64,000 bases of DNA from CAZSLO01 sp964608025 (GTDB lineage Bacteria > Chloroflexota > Dehalococcoidia > Lucifugimonadales > CAJWER01). The notes beneath the pieces are model-generated. The model made no database searches and had not been told where the DNA came from. It saw only the letters and a program-made list of their open reading frames with translations. Where the stretch lies: the NCBI GenBank assembly GCA_964608025.1, contig CAZSLO010000019.1, forward strand, positions 1 to 64,000, in the 5' to 3' direction. A program made the position numbers and the translations under genes. Positions 17,346 through 25,934 of the stretch are shown here, in pieces. The first letter of the stretch is position 1. Each line of letters opens with the position of its first letter.

Positions 17346-18416
17346 TTAATCTGTGCCTAGTGACAGCTTTTTCCAATTATCTCCTCTATCACTGGAGCGT
17401 AAGATTAAACCATCTGAAGATCCAGCCGAGATCATACTATCGACTTGATAGTTCGGTGAAATTGATATTGTGTTTATGGCGCGAAACCCTTGATATGACG
17501 TCTTCCAGGTTTGGCCGCGATCCGTTGATTTGAATATTCCACCCGATACAGTTCCAGCAAAGAGGGTGGAGTCATTGATATAGTTCGGCGATATGGCAAG
17601 GGCATGGATTCTTTTGCTGAGTACTCCCTTGTTTACCTTTTGCCAGGAATCTCCTCCATTGGTGGATCTGAAAACCCCTTCCCATTTAGTTCCGATGTAT
17701 AATGTCTGGTCATCATCGAATCCGGGAGAAATTGCGATCGATAGGATATAGGTATCTCCTAGTCCGTCGTTTATAGATTCCCAAGAATTCCCGCCATTGG
17801 TTGATCTGAACATTCCATCCCGCCCAGACCCGGCAAAGATTACGGGGTTGGCTTCAAATTGTGGGGTAAGTCCGGTCAGCAAAATATTGCTTTCGGATAA
17901 ACCTATTTGATTCCATGTATCACCAGAATCGTTAGAGCTATAAATACCACCAATGTTCGAGCCCGTGAATAACAACCTTTCGCCGGATGCTATTGTGGTT
18001 GTGAGATGATGGATGCTGTTCTCCGGTAATCCTTGGCCTATGCGAGTCCAGGATTTCCCCCGGTTAGTTGATCGAAATAGTCCTGCGTTGCCAGATCCTG
18101 CATATAATGTTTGGTCGATTTCATAATTCGGAGATATGACAATTGTTGGTATATTGCCATGAGTGATCCCTGTATTGAATTGATTCCAATTGTCTCCACC
18201 ATCAATAGATTTTAAGATGCCGGCGTACTCTGTACCAATAAAAACTGTGTGGTCTTCTCCGAATCTAGGGGATTTTTTGATGATTAAGATACGTCCCGCT
18301 TTGTCAGGGAGAACATCCACGCTAGGTACAGGGGTTGGTATTGGGTCAGATTTTCCACAGCTGAGTAGAGTAATCAGAAGAATTGAAAATAAGATATGGA
18401 CGTTATGTAGTTGCAT
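17346..18416 (-). CDS. Lipoprotein with seven Asp-box (BNR) repeats, beta-propeller
   Basis: A 356-residue exported lipoprotein. The signal peptide ends in a lipobox at LLSC (Cys20), then a Pro-rich spacer. Seven Asp-box motifs with the SxDxGxxW pattern follow (KSIDGGDNW, RSTNRGKSW, SSNDSGDTW, RSTNGGNSW, RSTNGGDSW, KSTDRGQTW, RSSDRGDNW), each after an ISPxY strand, which fits a seven-bladed propeller of the sialidase/photosystem-stability-factor (Ycf48-like) type. No catalytic sialidase residues stand out, so binding or assembly is more likely than hydrolysis. It lies just downstream of the cysS-GT gene on the same strand (23 bases). Confidence 0.85.
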   Translation of the reverse strand: MQLHNVHILFSILLITLLSCGKSDPIPTPVPSVDVLPDKAGRILIIKKSPRFGEDHTVFIGTEYAGILKSIDGGDNWNQFNTGITHGNIPTIVISPNYEIDQTLYAGSGNAGLFRSTNRGKSWTRIGQGLPENSIHHLTTTIASGERLLFTGSNIGGIYSSNDSGDTWNQIGLSESNILLTGLTPQFEANPVIFAGSGRDGMFRSTNGGNSWESINDGLGDTYILSIAISPGFDDDQTLYIGTKWEGVFRSTNGGDSWQKVNKGVLSKRIHALAISPNYINDSTLFAGTVSGGIFKSTDRGQTWKTSYQGFRAINTISISPNYQVDSMISAGSSDGLILRSSDRGDNWKKLSLGTD

Positions 18417-18439
18417 ATTTTAATTAAAGTATGATCGTA

Positions 18440-20635
18440 TCAATCTTGTTGATGTGTGGGGCTATTAGAAACTATTAGATCGAGTCGGGAACCCCACTTG
18501 TTTAGGAAGCGAGCGAAATTTTTCTGGCTAAGATCATCCCGTTCGGCCTCGCTCAACTCGTTCCAAGCCCGATGTTCGTGTATTTCTACTGGCAATTTCG
18601 GATCTGCAAAAATCCGATAACCTTTGTCTTTGAAATGGAAACTATAGTCTATGTCTAAATTACGATAAAAACGGAAACTTTCGCGCATGAATCCCACAGT
18701 CGATAGCCGGGCTCTCCTGAAGGCGAAGAAGTATGCTTGCATTGCATCCATGTCACCAGCGCTACCTTTGCTATCATGAAAATGTCTTAAATCCGAGCTT
18801 TTTAGTCCAAATGGGCCTGTCACACCGATTGATTTGTCCTCGAGAATCGAATCTATTGGGTCGAAAATATTACCGGTGATCTCGGCACAAGTTTCAAGCA
18901 TAATGATCGTTCTACCCCTGCTTTGCCTAAGAATAATATTTCGAGCAGACGCCTCGCCAAGGATATGATCGGTATGTGTTACTGAAATACGGCGGTCATT
19001 CTTTGATCTTCTCTCAAGCCAACTGGGGGTATCGTCTGTAGATCCATTGTTCACCACGATAGCCTCTATTGACAAGTTGTCTCCCCATTCAAAAGTACTA
19101 TCTAGACAACGTTGTAGATCCCCCACGAAATTTCTTGCGACCATACCGATAGTGAAATCGACTTTGTCAGGTTGGTCTAATTGGGATTTTATTTCCACGG
19201 ATGATGAAACTGCAGGTCTATCCGTGTCCTGTTTTTCCCAAGTGGTCTTAGGGCGAATTAATGTGTCACTCTCGGTGTCTCGTATAACGAAGCCTTCATG
19301 ATAAATCTCGTTCCGGTGCTGATCAGCTTTTTCATATTCGTTTTTTTCTCTATGAGTATTCCGATGGAGTACGTAACCACGGATGTCTTCTGAGACTTCG
19401 TAAGTATTTGAAACGTTTGCGAGGCCAAGGCCAAGTATTTCATCGAAACGTAGTAATGCTGTCAATTTAGTTCTCTGGGGTAGACTAGAGTGGAGGAGAG
19501 TCCAGCATAGACCTAAAGCGCGAGGCATATCTAAATTATTGTTGATATATTCTAAAAACTTAGATTCCCAGTTTTCAAATGTTACTTCTGTCTTTTCTTT
19601 GGTGCGAGTGATTTGACCTAATTCCCAGACTCGGTTTTGGAGCTTAAGTAAGCCTCTTTGGGCGGCCTTTAAGGATCTGAATGTGAAATTCAGCCTGTTG
19701 CTATATTTTGCAGTTAGGCATAAGTAACGGAAAGCCAGTGGATCGATCCCTTTCGACTCTATGTCGGATAGAGTGAATGAATTTCCCGTGGACTTGGCCA
19801 TTTTCACTCCATCGGCGAGAAGATGTTGTCCATGGACCCAAGTAGTAACTACTGATTTCCCAACAAATCCGTTACTTTGAGCGATTTCGTCTTCATGGTG
19901 AGGAAATATGTTATCTACGCCGCCAGTATGGATATCAAATTTCTGACCGAGGTACTTTATTGACATGGCTGAGCACTCGATGTGCCAGCCGGGAAAACCA
20001 GAACCCCAGGGGCTGTCCCAGACTAGATCTCGTCCATGTTCCCCGAGCTTCCATAATGCGAAGTCTCGAGGGTTCCTTTTGAATGGATCCGTTTCAATTC
20101 GAACGGCTTCTTGAAGAGTTTGGGATATAGTATTGCCAGAAAGCTCGCCGTAATTTTCAAAACTGGTAACGTCAAAATAGACGTTACCCTTAACATGATA
20201 GGCATGTCCGGACTGTACTAAATTGTCGATAATCTCAATCATTTCGACAATGTGATCCGTAGCCCTAGGATAGTGAGTGGCTGGGAGTATGTTCAGCTTA
20301 CGCTCTTCACGCAGGAATCTTTTTGTATAGTACTGGGCAATGTCTTGGGGTTTCATACCTCTAGCAAGGGCCTCGTTAATGATTTTGTCGCCACCTTGCT
20401 CTAAGGCTTCTTGTCTCATGTGTCCAACGTCAGTTATGTTTTTGACGTGAGTCACATCAATACCCTGGAATTCAAGACTACGGCGTAACCAATCTGCCAT
20501 CATGAAAGAGCGGAGGTTACCGATGTGGGCGTCTCTGTAGACAGTAGGGCCACAGGTGTACATTCCCACTTTTCCTAGTTTAATGGGGCTTATTGAGTCA
20601 ATCTTACGTGTGAGTGTGTTATAGATCCGGAGCAT
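18440..20635 (-). CDS. cysS: Cysteinyl-tRNA synthetase fused to a family 2 glycosyltransferase-like domain
   Basis: A 731-residue fusion. Residues 1 to about 465 are a complete cysteinyl-tRNA synthetase: zinc Cys28 (MYTCGPTVY), the HIGN signature, WHIECS and HHEDE zinc ligands, and a KMAKS signature, an Ala variant of KMSKS. After a short linker, about residues 492-731 resemble a GT-A glycosyltransferase 2 domain, with VVNNGSTDDTP and the final IHEHRAW segment. The expected DxD-type motif is altered to LETCAEI, so transferase activity is uncertain. Synthetases are normally about 460 residues, which makes the extra domain striking. It starts 14 bases after pyk ends, suggesting a housekeeping operon. 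Confidence 0.9.
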   Translation of the reverse strand: MLRIYNTLTRKIDSISPIKLGKVGMYTCGPTVYRDAHIGNLRSFMMADWLRRSLEFQGIDVTHVKNITDVGHMRQEALEQGGDKIINEALARGMKPQDIAQYYTKRFLREERKLNILPATHYPRATDHIVEMIEIIDNLVQSGHAYHVKGNVYFDVTSFENYGELSGNTISQTLQEAVRIETDPFKRNPRDFALWKLGEHGRDLVWDSPWGSGFPGWHIECSAMSIKYLGQKFDIHTGGVDNIFPHHEDEIAQSNGFVGKSVVTTWVHGQHLLADGVKMAKSTGNSFTLSDIESKGIDPLAFRYLCLTAKYSNRLNFTFRSLKAAQRGLLKLQNRVWELGQITRTKEKTEVTFENWESKFLEYINNNLDMPRALGLCWTLLHSSLPQRTKLTALLRFDEILGLGLANVSNTYEVSEDIRGYVLHRNTHREKNEYEKADQHRNEIYHEGFVIRDTESDTLIRPKTTWEKQDTDRPAVSSSVEIKSQLDQPDKVDFTIGMVARNFVGDLQRCLDSTFEWGDNLSIEAIVVNNGSTDDTPSWLERRSKNDRRISVTHTDHILGEASARNIILRQSRGRTIIMLETCAEITGNIFDPIDSILEDKSIGVTGPFGLKSSDLRHFHDSKGSAGDMDAMQAYFFAFRRARLSTVGFMRESFRFYRNLDIDYSFHFKDKGYRIFADPKLPVEIHEHRAWNELSEAERDDLSQKNFARFLNKWGSRLDLIVSNSPTHQQD

Positions 20636-20649
20636 TGATTGTTTCTAAC

Positions 20650-22086
20650 CTAGGATGGTATAGACAGTACTCGTAGAAGATTTGTGCCTCCCTGGACACC
20701 TATAGGTAATCCAGCTACTAGTACAACTAGATCACCTTGGTTAAGATTGCAGATGCTCACCGCAGCATCCTCACCTATCTTGAAAAAATCGTCCACCGTA
20801 CCGATTCTTGGGACCGTCACAGGGATCACACCCCATGCCAGGGTGAGACGACGTTGTACTTCCTCACTTGGAGTCAGGGCTAGTATCGGAGGGACAGGTC
20901 GGTATTTTGATACTCGGGTGGCAGTGCCGCCAGATTCTGTAAAAGCCACGATTAGGGATGCATCTAACTGATATGCGGTTTGGCATGCGTCATAGCTTAT
21001 AGCGTCGTCGGTTTGTGGTTGGAGTTGTTCTATCTTGTCTACTATCATCTTGTCATAAGGGAGAGCCGCCTCTGTTTGCGTGGCTACCTCCGCCATGACC
21101 CGGACAGCTTCCACTGGGTGTTGACCAATGGACGTTTCTCCTGAAAGCATTATCGCATCGGTTCCATCATATATTGCGTTGGCAACATCTGTGACCTCCG
21201 CCCTTGTTGGTACAGAAGATCTAACCATGGACTCAAGCATCTGGGTTGCAGTGATAACTGGTTTCCCGGCTTCGTTACAAGTAGAGATCAGATTCTTTTG
21301 GATAACCGGGACCTCTGCAAGACGTACTTCAACTCCCATGTCACCACGCGCAACCATTATGCTATCACTCGCATCGAGAATCTCCGTAAAATTTCTGAGG
21401 GCATCAGAACGTTCTATTTTCGAGATTATTTGAGGTGAATGGCCGGCCATTTCGAGAATATTACGTGCCGCCTGCACATCGTGGGCACCAGTAACCGTTG
21501 ATATTGCTACAAAGTCGGCCTTGATTTTTGCAGCAAATTCCAGTGCAGCAGTTGCCTTTTTGTCAGGGAAGATTTGTGAAGGACTTTTGCCAGGAGTCGC
21601 AACTCCTCTTCCTTCGGTGAGTCGGCCTCCCCTTACTACTCTACATACAACATCCTCGTTGGATACCTTAGTTACACTGAGTTCTATCAGGCCGTCGTCA
21701 ACCATAACTGGCCGATTTGGTGCCACATCCCGATGTATTCCAGGAGGGGATACGGATACCAACAACGAATCCCCGATGACGTCTCTGCTTGTTAAGGTGA
21801 TCGTATCGTCTATTGCAAGGTTCACAACGCCTGGATTTGTTGGGCCGGTACGATATTTAATGCCCGGTATGTCTACCATGATCCCGAGAGGTATATCCAT
21901 CTCTTTGGACACTTTTCTGACAATCTCAGCAGAAGTTTGGTGTTCAGAAATGTTGCCATGGGATAGGTTAAGCCTCGTGATGCTCATGCCAGCCTCGACG
22001 AGAGACTTGATGGTATCTTCTGTAGATGTCGCTGGTCCCAGAGTGCAGACGATCTTCGTTTTGGGCAATGTTAGATTGGTAGCCAT
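20650..22086 (-). CDS. pyk: Pyruvate kinase
   Basis: A 478-residue glycolytic enzyme making pyruvate and ATP from phosphoenolpyruvate. The N terminus is typical (TKIVCTLGPAT, then TRLNLSHG), the active-site segment is ISKIERSDAL and MVARGDMGVE, and the MLSGETSIGQHPVEAV region follows. The C-terminal domain ends in the KTRS-type allosteric region. I start at the ATG at 22086, which has GGAG five bases upstream; an upstream TTG at 22101 is less likely. It is followed by cysS on the same strand with 14 bases between. Confidence 0.95.
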   Translation of the reverse strand: MATNLTLPKTKIVCTLGPATSTEDTIKSLVEAGMSITRLNLSHGNISEHQTSAEIVRKVSKEMDIPLGIMVDIPGIKYRTGPTNPGVVNLAIDDTITLTSRDVIGDSLLVSVSPPGIHRDVAPNRPVMVDDGLIELSVTKVSNEDVVCRVVRGGRLTEGRGVATPGKSPSQIFPDKKATAALEFAAKIKADFVAISTVTGAHDVQAARNILEMAGHSPQIISKIERSDALRNFTEILDASDSIMVARGDMGVEVRLAEVPVIQKNLISTCNEAGKPVITATQMLESMVRSSVPTRAEVTDVANAIYDGTDAIMLSGETSIGQHPVEAVRVMAEVATQTEAALPYDKMIVDKIEQLQPQTDDAISYDACQTAYQLDASLIVAFTESGGTATRVSKYRPVPPILALTPSEEVQRRLTLAWGVIPVTVPRIGTVDDFFKIGEDAAVSICNLNQGDLVVLVAGLPIGVQGGTNLLRVLSIPS

Positions 22087-22280
22087 AGGTTCTCCACTCA
22101 AGTATCAGCTAATTATGATGGATTTACATATAATATTCACCCTTGTACCCGCCGATGGATGTTAATGACTAATGTTTGTATCGTATGATCGATATATTCC
22201 TCTACCCTAGAAAAACTGAAATCCGATGAGTTTGGCGCCGTTTGAGAAGCATGTGAGTTATACTTGCTGCTAATCTAGGG

Positions 22281-22991
22281 ATGGTCTATATGCTGGACAT
22301 TAAAAAGCTCTATCAACTACAAGATATCGATCTCCAGATCGGGTCAGTCGAAGCAGATTTGGCAGATACTAAAGCCAAGCTTTCAGATCGTTCATCGATC
22401 AGCTTGGCGCGCCGTAAACTAGATCAAGCAGAAGGTCGTTTCGATACACTGTCTAGTAAAAAACGTTCGACCGAACGCGCTGTTACCGATATCGAAGAGA
22501 CGATCAAGCGACTGGATGACCGTCTGTACGGAGGGTCTATCACTAATCCACAGCAATTATCGGCTGCACAGGAAGAACGAAGTTTTACAGTGATTCGGCA
22601 AAGCGAATCCGAAGATCAACTTCTTGAAACAATGCTGCAAATAGAAGAATTAGAACCGGTCTTGGAAAAGATTAGGGAAAGTTTATCCAAGCTTGAGCAA
22701 GAAAGACCAAAGCTGGAGGAATCCTGGAGACAATTGGAGAAGGAACTTGAAACGCGGTTATCTATGCTTCAGACAGAGCGTAAAGAGATCCTACCTTCGA
22801 TGCCTAGTAAATTACTACCCTTGTATGAATCGATTCGAAAGAACAAGGGTGGCGAGGCGATATCGTTAGTAAAAGGAGAAATTTGTCAAGGTTGTCATTT
22901 GGCAATACCCACCCAGGATATTCAACGTGCCCGCAATGGACAATCCATGGTCCAATGTAGTTCCTGTGGGCGTATTCTTTTCGTGGCGTGA
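22281..22991 (+). CDS. Coiled-coil protein with C4 zinc ribbon (CT398/DUF-type, PF02591-like)
   Basis: A 236-residue protein with a long antiparallel coiled coil (about residues 10-170) and a C-terminal zinc ribbon with two pairs, CQGCH and CSSCG, spaced by about 20 residues. This is the layout of the CT398-like zinc-ribbon family, which has been linked to nucleic acid or secretion scaffolding. Function in free-living bacteria is unsettled. The start is ATG at 22281, with an in-frame ATG nine bases later. The recombinase-like gene begins 10 bases after the stop on the same strand, so the two may be cotranscribed. Confidence 0.85.
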   Translation: MVYMLDIKKLYQLQDIDLQIGSVEADLADTKAKLSDRSSISLARRKLDQAEGRFDTLSSKKRSTERAVTDIEETIKRLDDRLYGGSITNPQQLSAAQEERSFTVIRQSESEDQLLETMLQIEELEPVLEKIRESLSKLEQERPKLEESWRQLEKELETRLSMLQTERKEILPSMPSKLLPLYESIRKNKGGEAISLVKGEICQGCHLAIPTQDIQRARNGQSMVQCSSCGRILFVA

Positions 22992-23001
22992 GTTTATTCC
23001 C

Positions 23002-24306
23002 ATGCGCGCGATTGGTTATTTTAAAGTTAAAGAGTCACGGGACGAAGAGATAGTTCATTTCAATACGCTTTTCGAAGAATTCTGCCGAACCAATCTTCAT
23101 CAACCGGTCGCAACTTTTGAGATTGAGTCATCTGAAGATGGCACCGATTTCGCGGAATTTCTAAAATATCTTAAGAAAACTGGACCTGAACTTTTTGTTG
23201 TTGTCGGATCTGCTGAAGATCTAGGCTCGAATCTCGAAGAAGTGACCAGATCTTTGGTATTGCTTGACAGGCTAGGTACCGAGGTCGGATGTCTTGATGA
23301 GGAACGTCCAAATATACTCCAAAACGCTCTCTATGTCTTGGGATCTGAAGGTGTTTCTCCAGATAGAGGTCGACGTATCAAGGATGCAATGAGTCGTAGA
23401 GCTTTGGAGGGATATGCTCTAGGGAGACCTCCTTATGGATACAGAATTGGTTCAGATCGTAAATTAATTATTGATCGGAAAGAAGAAGAGGTAGTTCGAT
23501 TAATCTTTAGTCTTTACACCGAATCTAATCTGGGATTGAGGTTGATCGTACGCGATTTAAATCAACGTGGGCTGACTACAAGAAATGGCGGTAGTTGGAA
23601 TATAGTTAGTATTAGGGACATACTTCGAAACCCGACATATATAGGAACATATACGAGAATCGGGATGCGCCGCCCTAATGCCCATCAAGCGATTATTTCT
23701 GCAGATATGTTTAGAACTGCCCAAGCATTGGCTAAGGCAAGGACACCATTTGGTCGTGTAACCCGATCGGAGCCTTTTCTACTCTCGGGCATAATTTATT
23801 GTGCGTATTGTGACAACAAGATGATGGGGGTTACTAGGCGGAGATCATGGAAACGTAAGGATGGTAATTCTGCTTCACGTGCGTATCGTTACTATCAGTG
23901 CCAATCTAGGAACAATCAGGGGCGTTGTGGCTACCATACATGGAGAGAGGAGAAATTGGAGGAAGTTGTGGTCAGCACTCTGAGTGCAAGAATTGCAAAC
24001 GAAAAAGTCAATTTAAACTTACGGAATTTACGGGCTTACGGTTTAGAAACAGTAAAGAACTCAGAGCGTCTTTTACTTGAGGCCACGAGACGTGCAGCCC
24101 ATGGAGAGATCACTATTAATGTACTAGGCCAATACATAGATGAATTGGATTCAGTTCGTAAAGAGTTCGATGCTAGTTCTAATAAAGATGAGTCATCGAT
24201 TCAATCGCCTTGGTCGGAATTGCAATTCGATGAACGTCGTTTGTTGATTCAGCAAATTGTTTCAAAAATAGTGGTATTAGATGATCACATCGAGATTGAA
24301 AATTAA
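23002..24306 (+). CDS. Serine-recombinase-like protein with lost catalytic residues
   Basis: A 434-residue relative of large serine recombinases. It lines up without gaps with the gamma-delta resolvase N terminus (MR-x-x-GY-x-K/R-V), but the catalytic Ser10 is Lys10 and Arg8 is Lys8. The later DRLGR motif reads EDLGS, so those Arg are lost too, and strand exchange is not expected. The DNA-binding recombinase domain (about 138-260) and zinc ribbon (Cys267, Cys270, Cys300, Cys309) are intact. It sits between the zinc-ribbon gene and rnpB, not at a recognisable mobile element. I start at ATG 23002; the open frame also extends upstream into the previous gene. It may be a domesticated DNA-binding protein. 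Confidence 0.88.
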   Translation: MRAIGYFKVKESRDEEIVHFNTLFEEFCRTNLHQPVATFEIESSEDGTDFAEFLKYLKKTGPELFVVVGSAEDLGSNLEEVTRSLVLLDRLGTEVGCLDEERPNILQNALYVLGSEGVSPDRGRRIKDAMSRRALEGYALGRPPYGYRIGSDRKLIIDRKEEEVVRLIFSLYTESNLGLRLIVRDLNQRGLTTRNGGSWNIVSIRDILRNPTYIGTYTRIGMRRPNAHQAIISADMFRTAQALAKARTPFGRVTRSEPFLLSGIIYCAYCDNKMMGVTRRRSWKRKDGNSASRAYRYYQCQSRNNQGRCGYHTWREEKLEEVVVSTLSARIANEKVNLNLRNLRAYGLETVKNSERLLLEATRRAAHGEITINVLGQYIDELDSVRKEFDASSNKDESSIQSPWSELQFDERRLLIQQIVSKIVVLDDHIEIEN

Positions 24307-24314
24307 GATAAATG

Positions 24315-24344
24315 TTGGCTGATGAGGAAATCGTCTACTACAAT
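24315..24344 (+). promoter_or_regulatory. Promoter of rnpB
   Basis: TTGGCT (24315-24320) and TACAAT (24339-24344) are separated by 18 bases. The transcript would start near 24351, matching the first base of the RNase P RNA P1 helix region. Confidence 0.6.
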
Positions 24345-24350
24345 GAGTTG

Positions 24351-24752
24351 GTGTAAGAAGGCTGGGCGACCGCCTTCATGACAAGTCGTGAAGGAGGAAA
24401 GTCCGAGCACCACTGGGTGAGGATGCCCGTTAACTGCGGGGCGGGGTGACCTGACGGAAAGTGCCACAGAAATATACCGTCACAAGAAATTGTGATAAGG
24501 GTGAAATGGCGAGGTAAGAGCTCACCGCTCTGATGGTAACATCAGAGGCTAGGCAAACCCCATCCGGTGCAAGGTCAAATAGGGGGACTATGGGTACCCA
24601 GCCCGTTCCCGGGTTGGCCGCTTGACTCCGGGGGTAACGCCGGGGCTAGATAGATGGTCGCCACCTGGTAGATCATGGGGAAGAATGCGTCTAGGCGACT
24701 GTAAACTCTTGAACTATCGGGAACAGAACTCGGCTTACAGGCCTTCTTGTTC
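24351..24752 (+). ncRNA. rnpB: RNase P RNA (bacterial type A)
   Basis: The RNA component of RNase P, which trims tRNA 5' ends. The universally conserved elements are visible: GAGGAAAGTCCGAGC (conserved region I, about 24392-24406), ACAGAAATATACCG, a GGCAAACCCC segment in the L15 loop that pairs with tRNA CCA, GATAGATGGTCGCC, and the 3' ACAGAACTCGGCTTACAGGCC region. The ends pair as P1: AAGAAGGC at 24355-24362 with GCCTTCTT at 24741-24748. Length of about 400 bases suits a type A fold. A promoter lies just upstream and a hairpin terminator just downstream. Confidence 0.97.
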
Positions 24753-24756
24753 AAAA

Positions 24757-24785
24757 AGAGCCCCTGCCGATCAGGCAGGGGCTCT
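24757..24785. terminator. Bidirectional terminator between rnpB and the converging enolase-superfamily gene
   Basis: A perfect 12-bp stem pairs AGAGCCCCTGCC (24757-24768) with GGCAGGGGCTCT (24774-24785) around a GATCA loop. The left flank AAAAA gives a T run on the minus strand, so it ends the converging gene, and it also follows rnpB closely on the plus strand. Confidence 0.85.
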
Positions 24786-24858
24786 TGTATATCTCGAAAT
24801 AAGTTTTCAGTGTAATTGGAGCTCTGTATTGTTTTAAGACAAACCCACTAGATGGCGC

Positions 24859-25908
24859 CTACAACAAATTTTCATTGAATTTGACACCGAAACCAGGTGT
24901 TGTTGGTAAGGTCAAGAAACCATTTTCAAATTCCCGGTCATCTTTCCAGATTACGTCTTGGGGTTGTCCCCGGCTACCAGGGAGTACTTCCCCGAGGTCC
25001 TCACAGTTAGTTGCTACTATAAGATGTAATCCCCATATTTCTCCGCCCCTGTGAGGTACGACGGGGATCTCATATTTCGAAGCAAGATCTATTATTTGAA
25101 TACCTGCAGTAATTCCGCCACACCATGTAATATCCGGTTGCCAGAGATCATAAGATCCTTGATTGGCAATCAAGCCAAAGCCATGGTGAGTGAATTCATG
25201 TTCTCCACCGGCCAAGAGGATGGGTTTTATAGCGGTTCGTATTTGCGATAATTCGACTAGATCGTCTGGAGTTAGAACATCTTCAAACCAATATATATTC
25301 AAATTGGAGAGTATTTTGGCCATATCTATTGCAACAGTCGCCGTCCAGGTCATGTAGTTGTCTATCATGATTAGTCCATCGGCACCCAGGTAGTTCCGAG
25401 CCTTGCTAGCTAATTCAAATGCGGAGTCATAGTCGGAATCTTTTCCATTCCATCTATGTGAAATTTTATGAGCAGTGAATCCCAAATCTCTGTACCAGTT
25501 AGTATCAGGGCCCGTCGCGTAAGCGCGGACACGTTGTTTAGTCATGCTTCCTATTAGTTCATATACGGGCATAGACTCTGCTTTACCTAGTAGATCCCAT
25601 AAGGCAATATCAATCCCACTCAAACCCATGATTGCTATTCCCTTTCTACCATAGGGAATTGATTCCCGATAAAGCATGTCCCAAAGAGATTTGATATCTT
25701 CCGTGTTGTTAATAACTCTACCTATGAGAAGTTCTCGAAAATGGCCATTTACAATTTCGACGGCGGCGTTTCCTCCACCCCCGTAACCAAGTCCAACGAT
25801 TCCGAGGTCTGTTTCTATGCGGACCAAAATTTGCCATAGATGGGTACGCCAAGATGGACCGAGATATTTGTAGTCAGGATAGATTGCAACTACTTCTTTA
25901 ATTCGCAT
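24859..25908 (-). CDS. Enolase-superfamily enzyme (mandelate racemase / muconate lactonizing type)
   Basis: A 349-residue sugar-acid dehydratase or racemase of the MR/MLE group. The metal ligands are Asp183 (MIDN), Glu209 (WFED) and Glu236 (GGEHE); the second-domain His286 is in VPHRGG, and Lys148 sits in AHKISH. The N-terminal capping domain is complete. The HxRGG-type C-terminal region and the AHKISHRW stretch recall L-rhamnonate or related acid-sugar dehydratases, but the substrate is not determined. Expansion of this superfamily is established for SAR202 Chloroflexota. It ends near a strong terminator shared with rnpB. Confidence 0.9.
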   Translation of the reverse strand: MRIKEVVAIYPDYKYLGPSWRTHLWQILVRIETDLGIVGLGYGGGGNAAVEIVNGHFRELLIGRVINNTEDIKSLWDMLYRESIPYGRKGIAIMGLSGIDIALWDLLGKAESMPVYELIGSMTKQRVRAYATGPDTNWYRDLGFTAHKISHRWNGKDSDYDSAFELASKARNYLGADGLIMIDNYMTWTATVAIDMAKILSNLNIYWFEDVLTPDDLVELSQIRTAIKPILLAGGEHEFTHHGFGLIANQGSYDLWQPDITWCGGITAGIQIIDLASKYEIPVVPHRGGEIWGLHLIVATNCEDLGEVLPGSRGQPQDVIWKDDREFENGFLTLPTTPGFGVKFNENLL

Positions 25909-25934
25909 TAATTGTACGGATTGCGCTACGAGAT

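Noticed and set aside
21521..22165. A 214-residue open frame on the plus strand opposite pyruvate kinase
   Set aside because: It mirrors the pyk coding strand, has no family motif and lacks a ribosome site; it is an antisense shadow.
22927..23001. Upstream start for the recombinase-like gene inside the zinc-ribbon gene
   Set aside because: The extra residues overlap the zinc-ribbon coding sequence in another frame and do not match the resolvase N terminus, while ATG 23002 aligns exactly.
23002..24306. Active integrase of a mobile element
   Set aside because: Catalytic Ser and Arg are replaced, and no att-like repeats, cargo or target-site duplication are visible around it.
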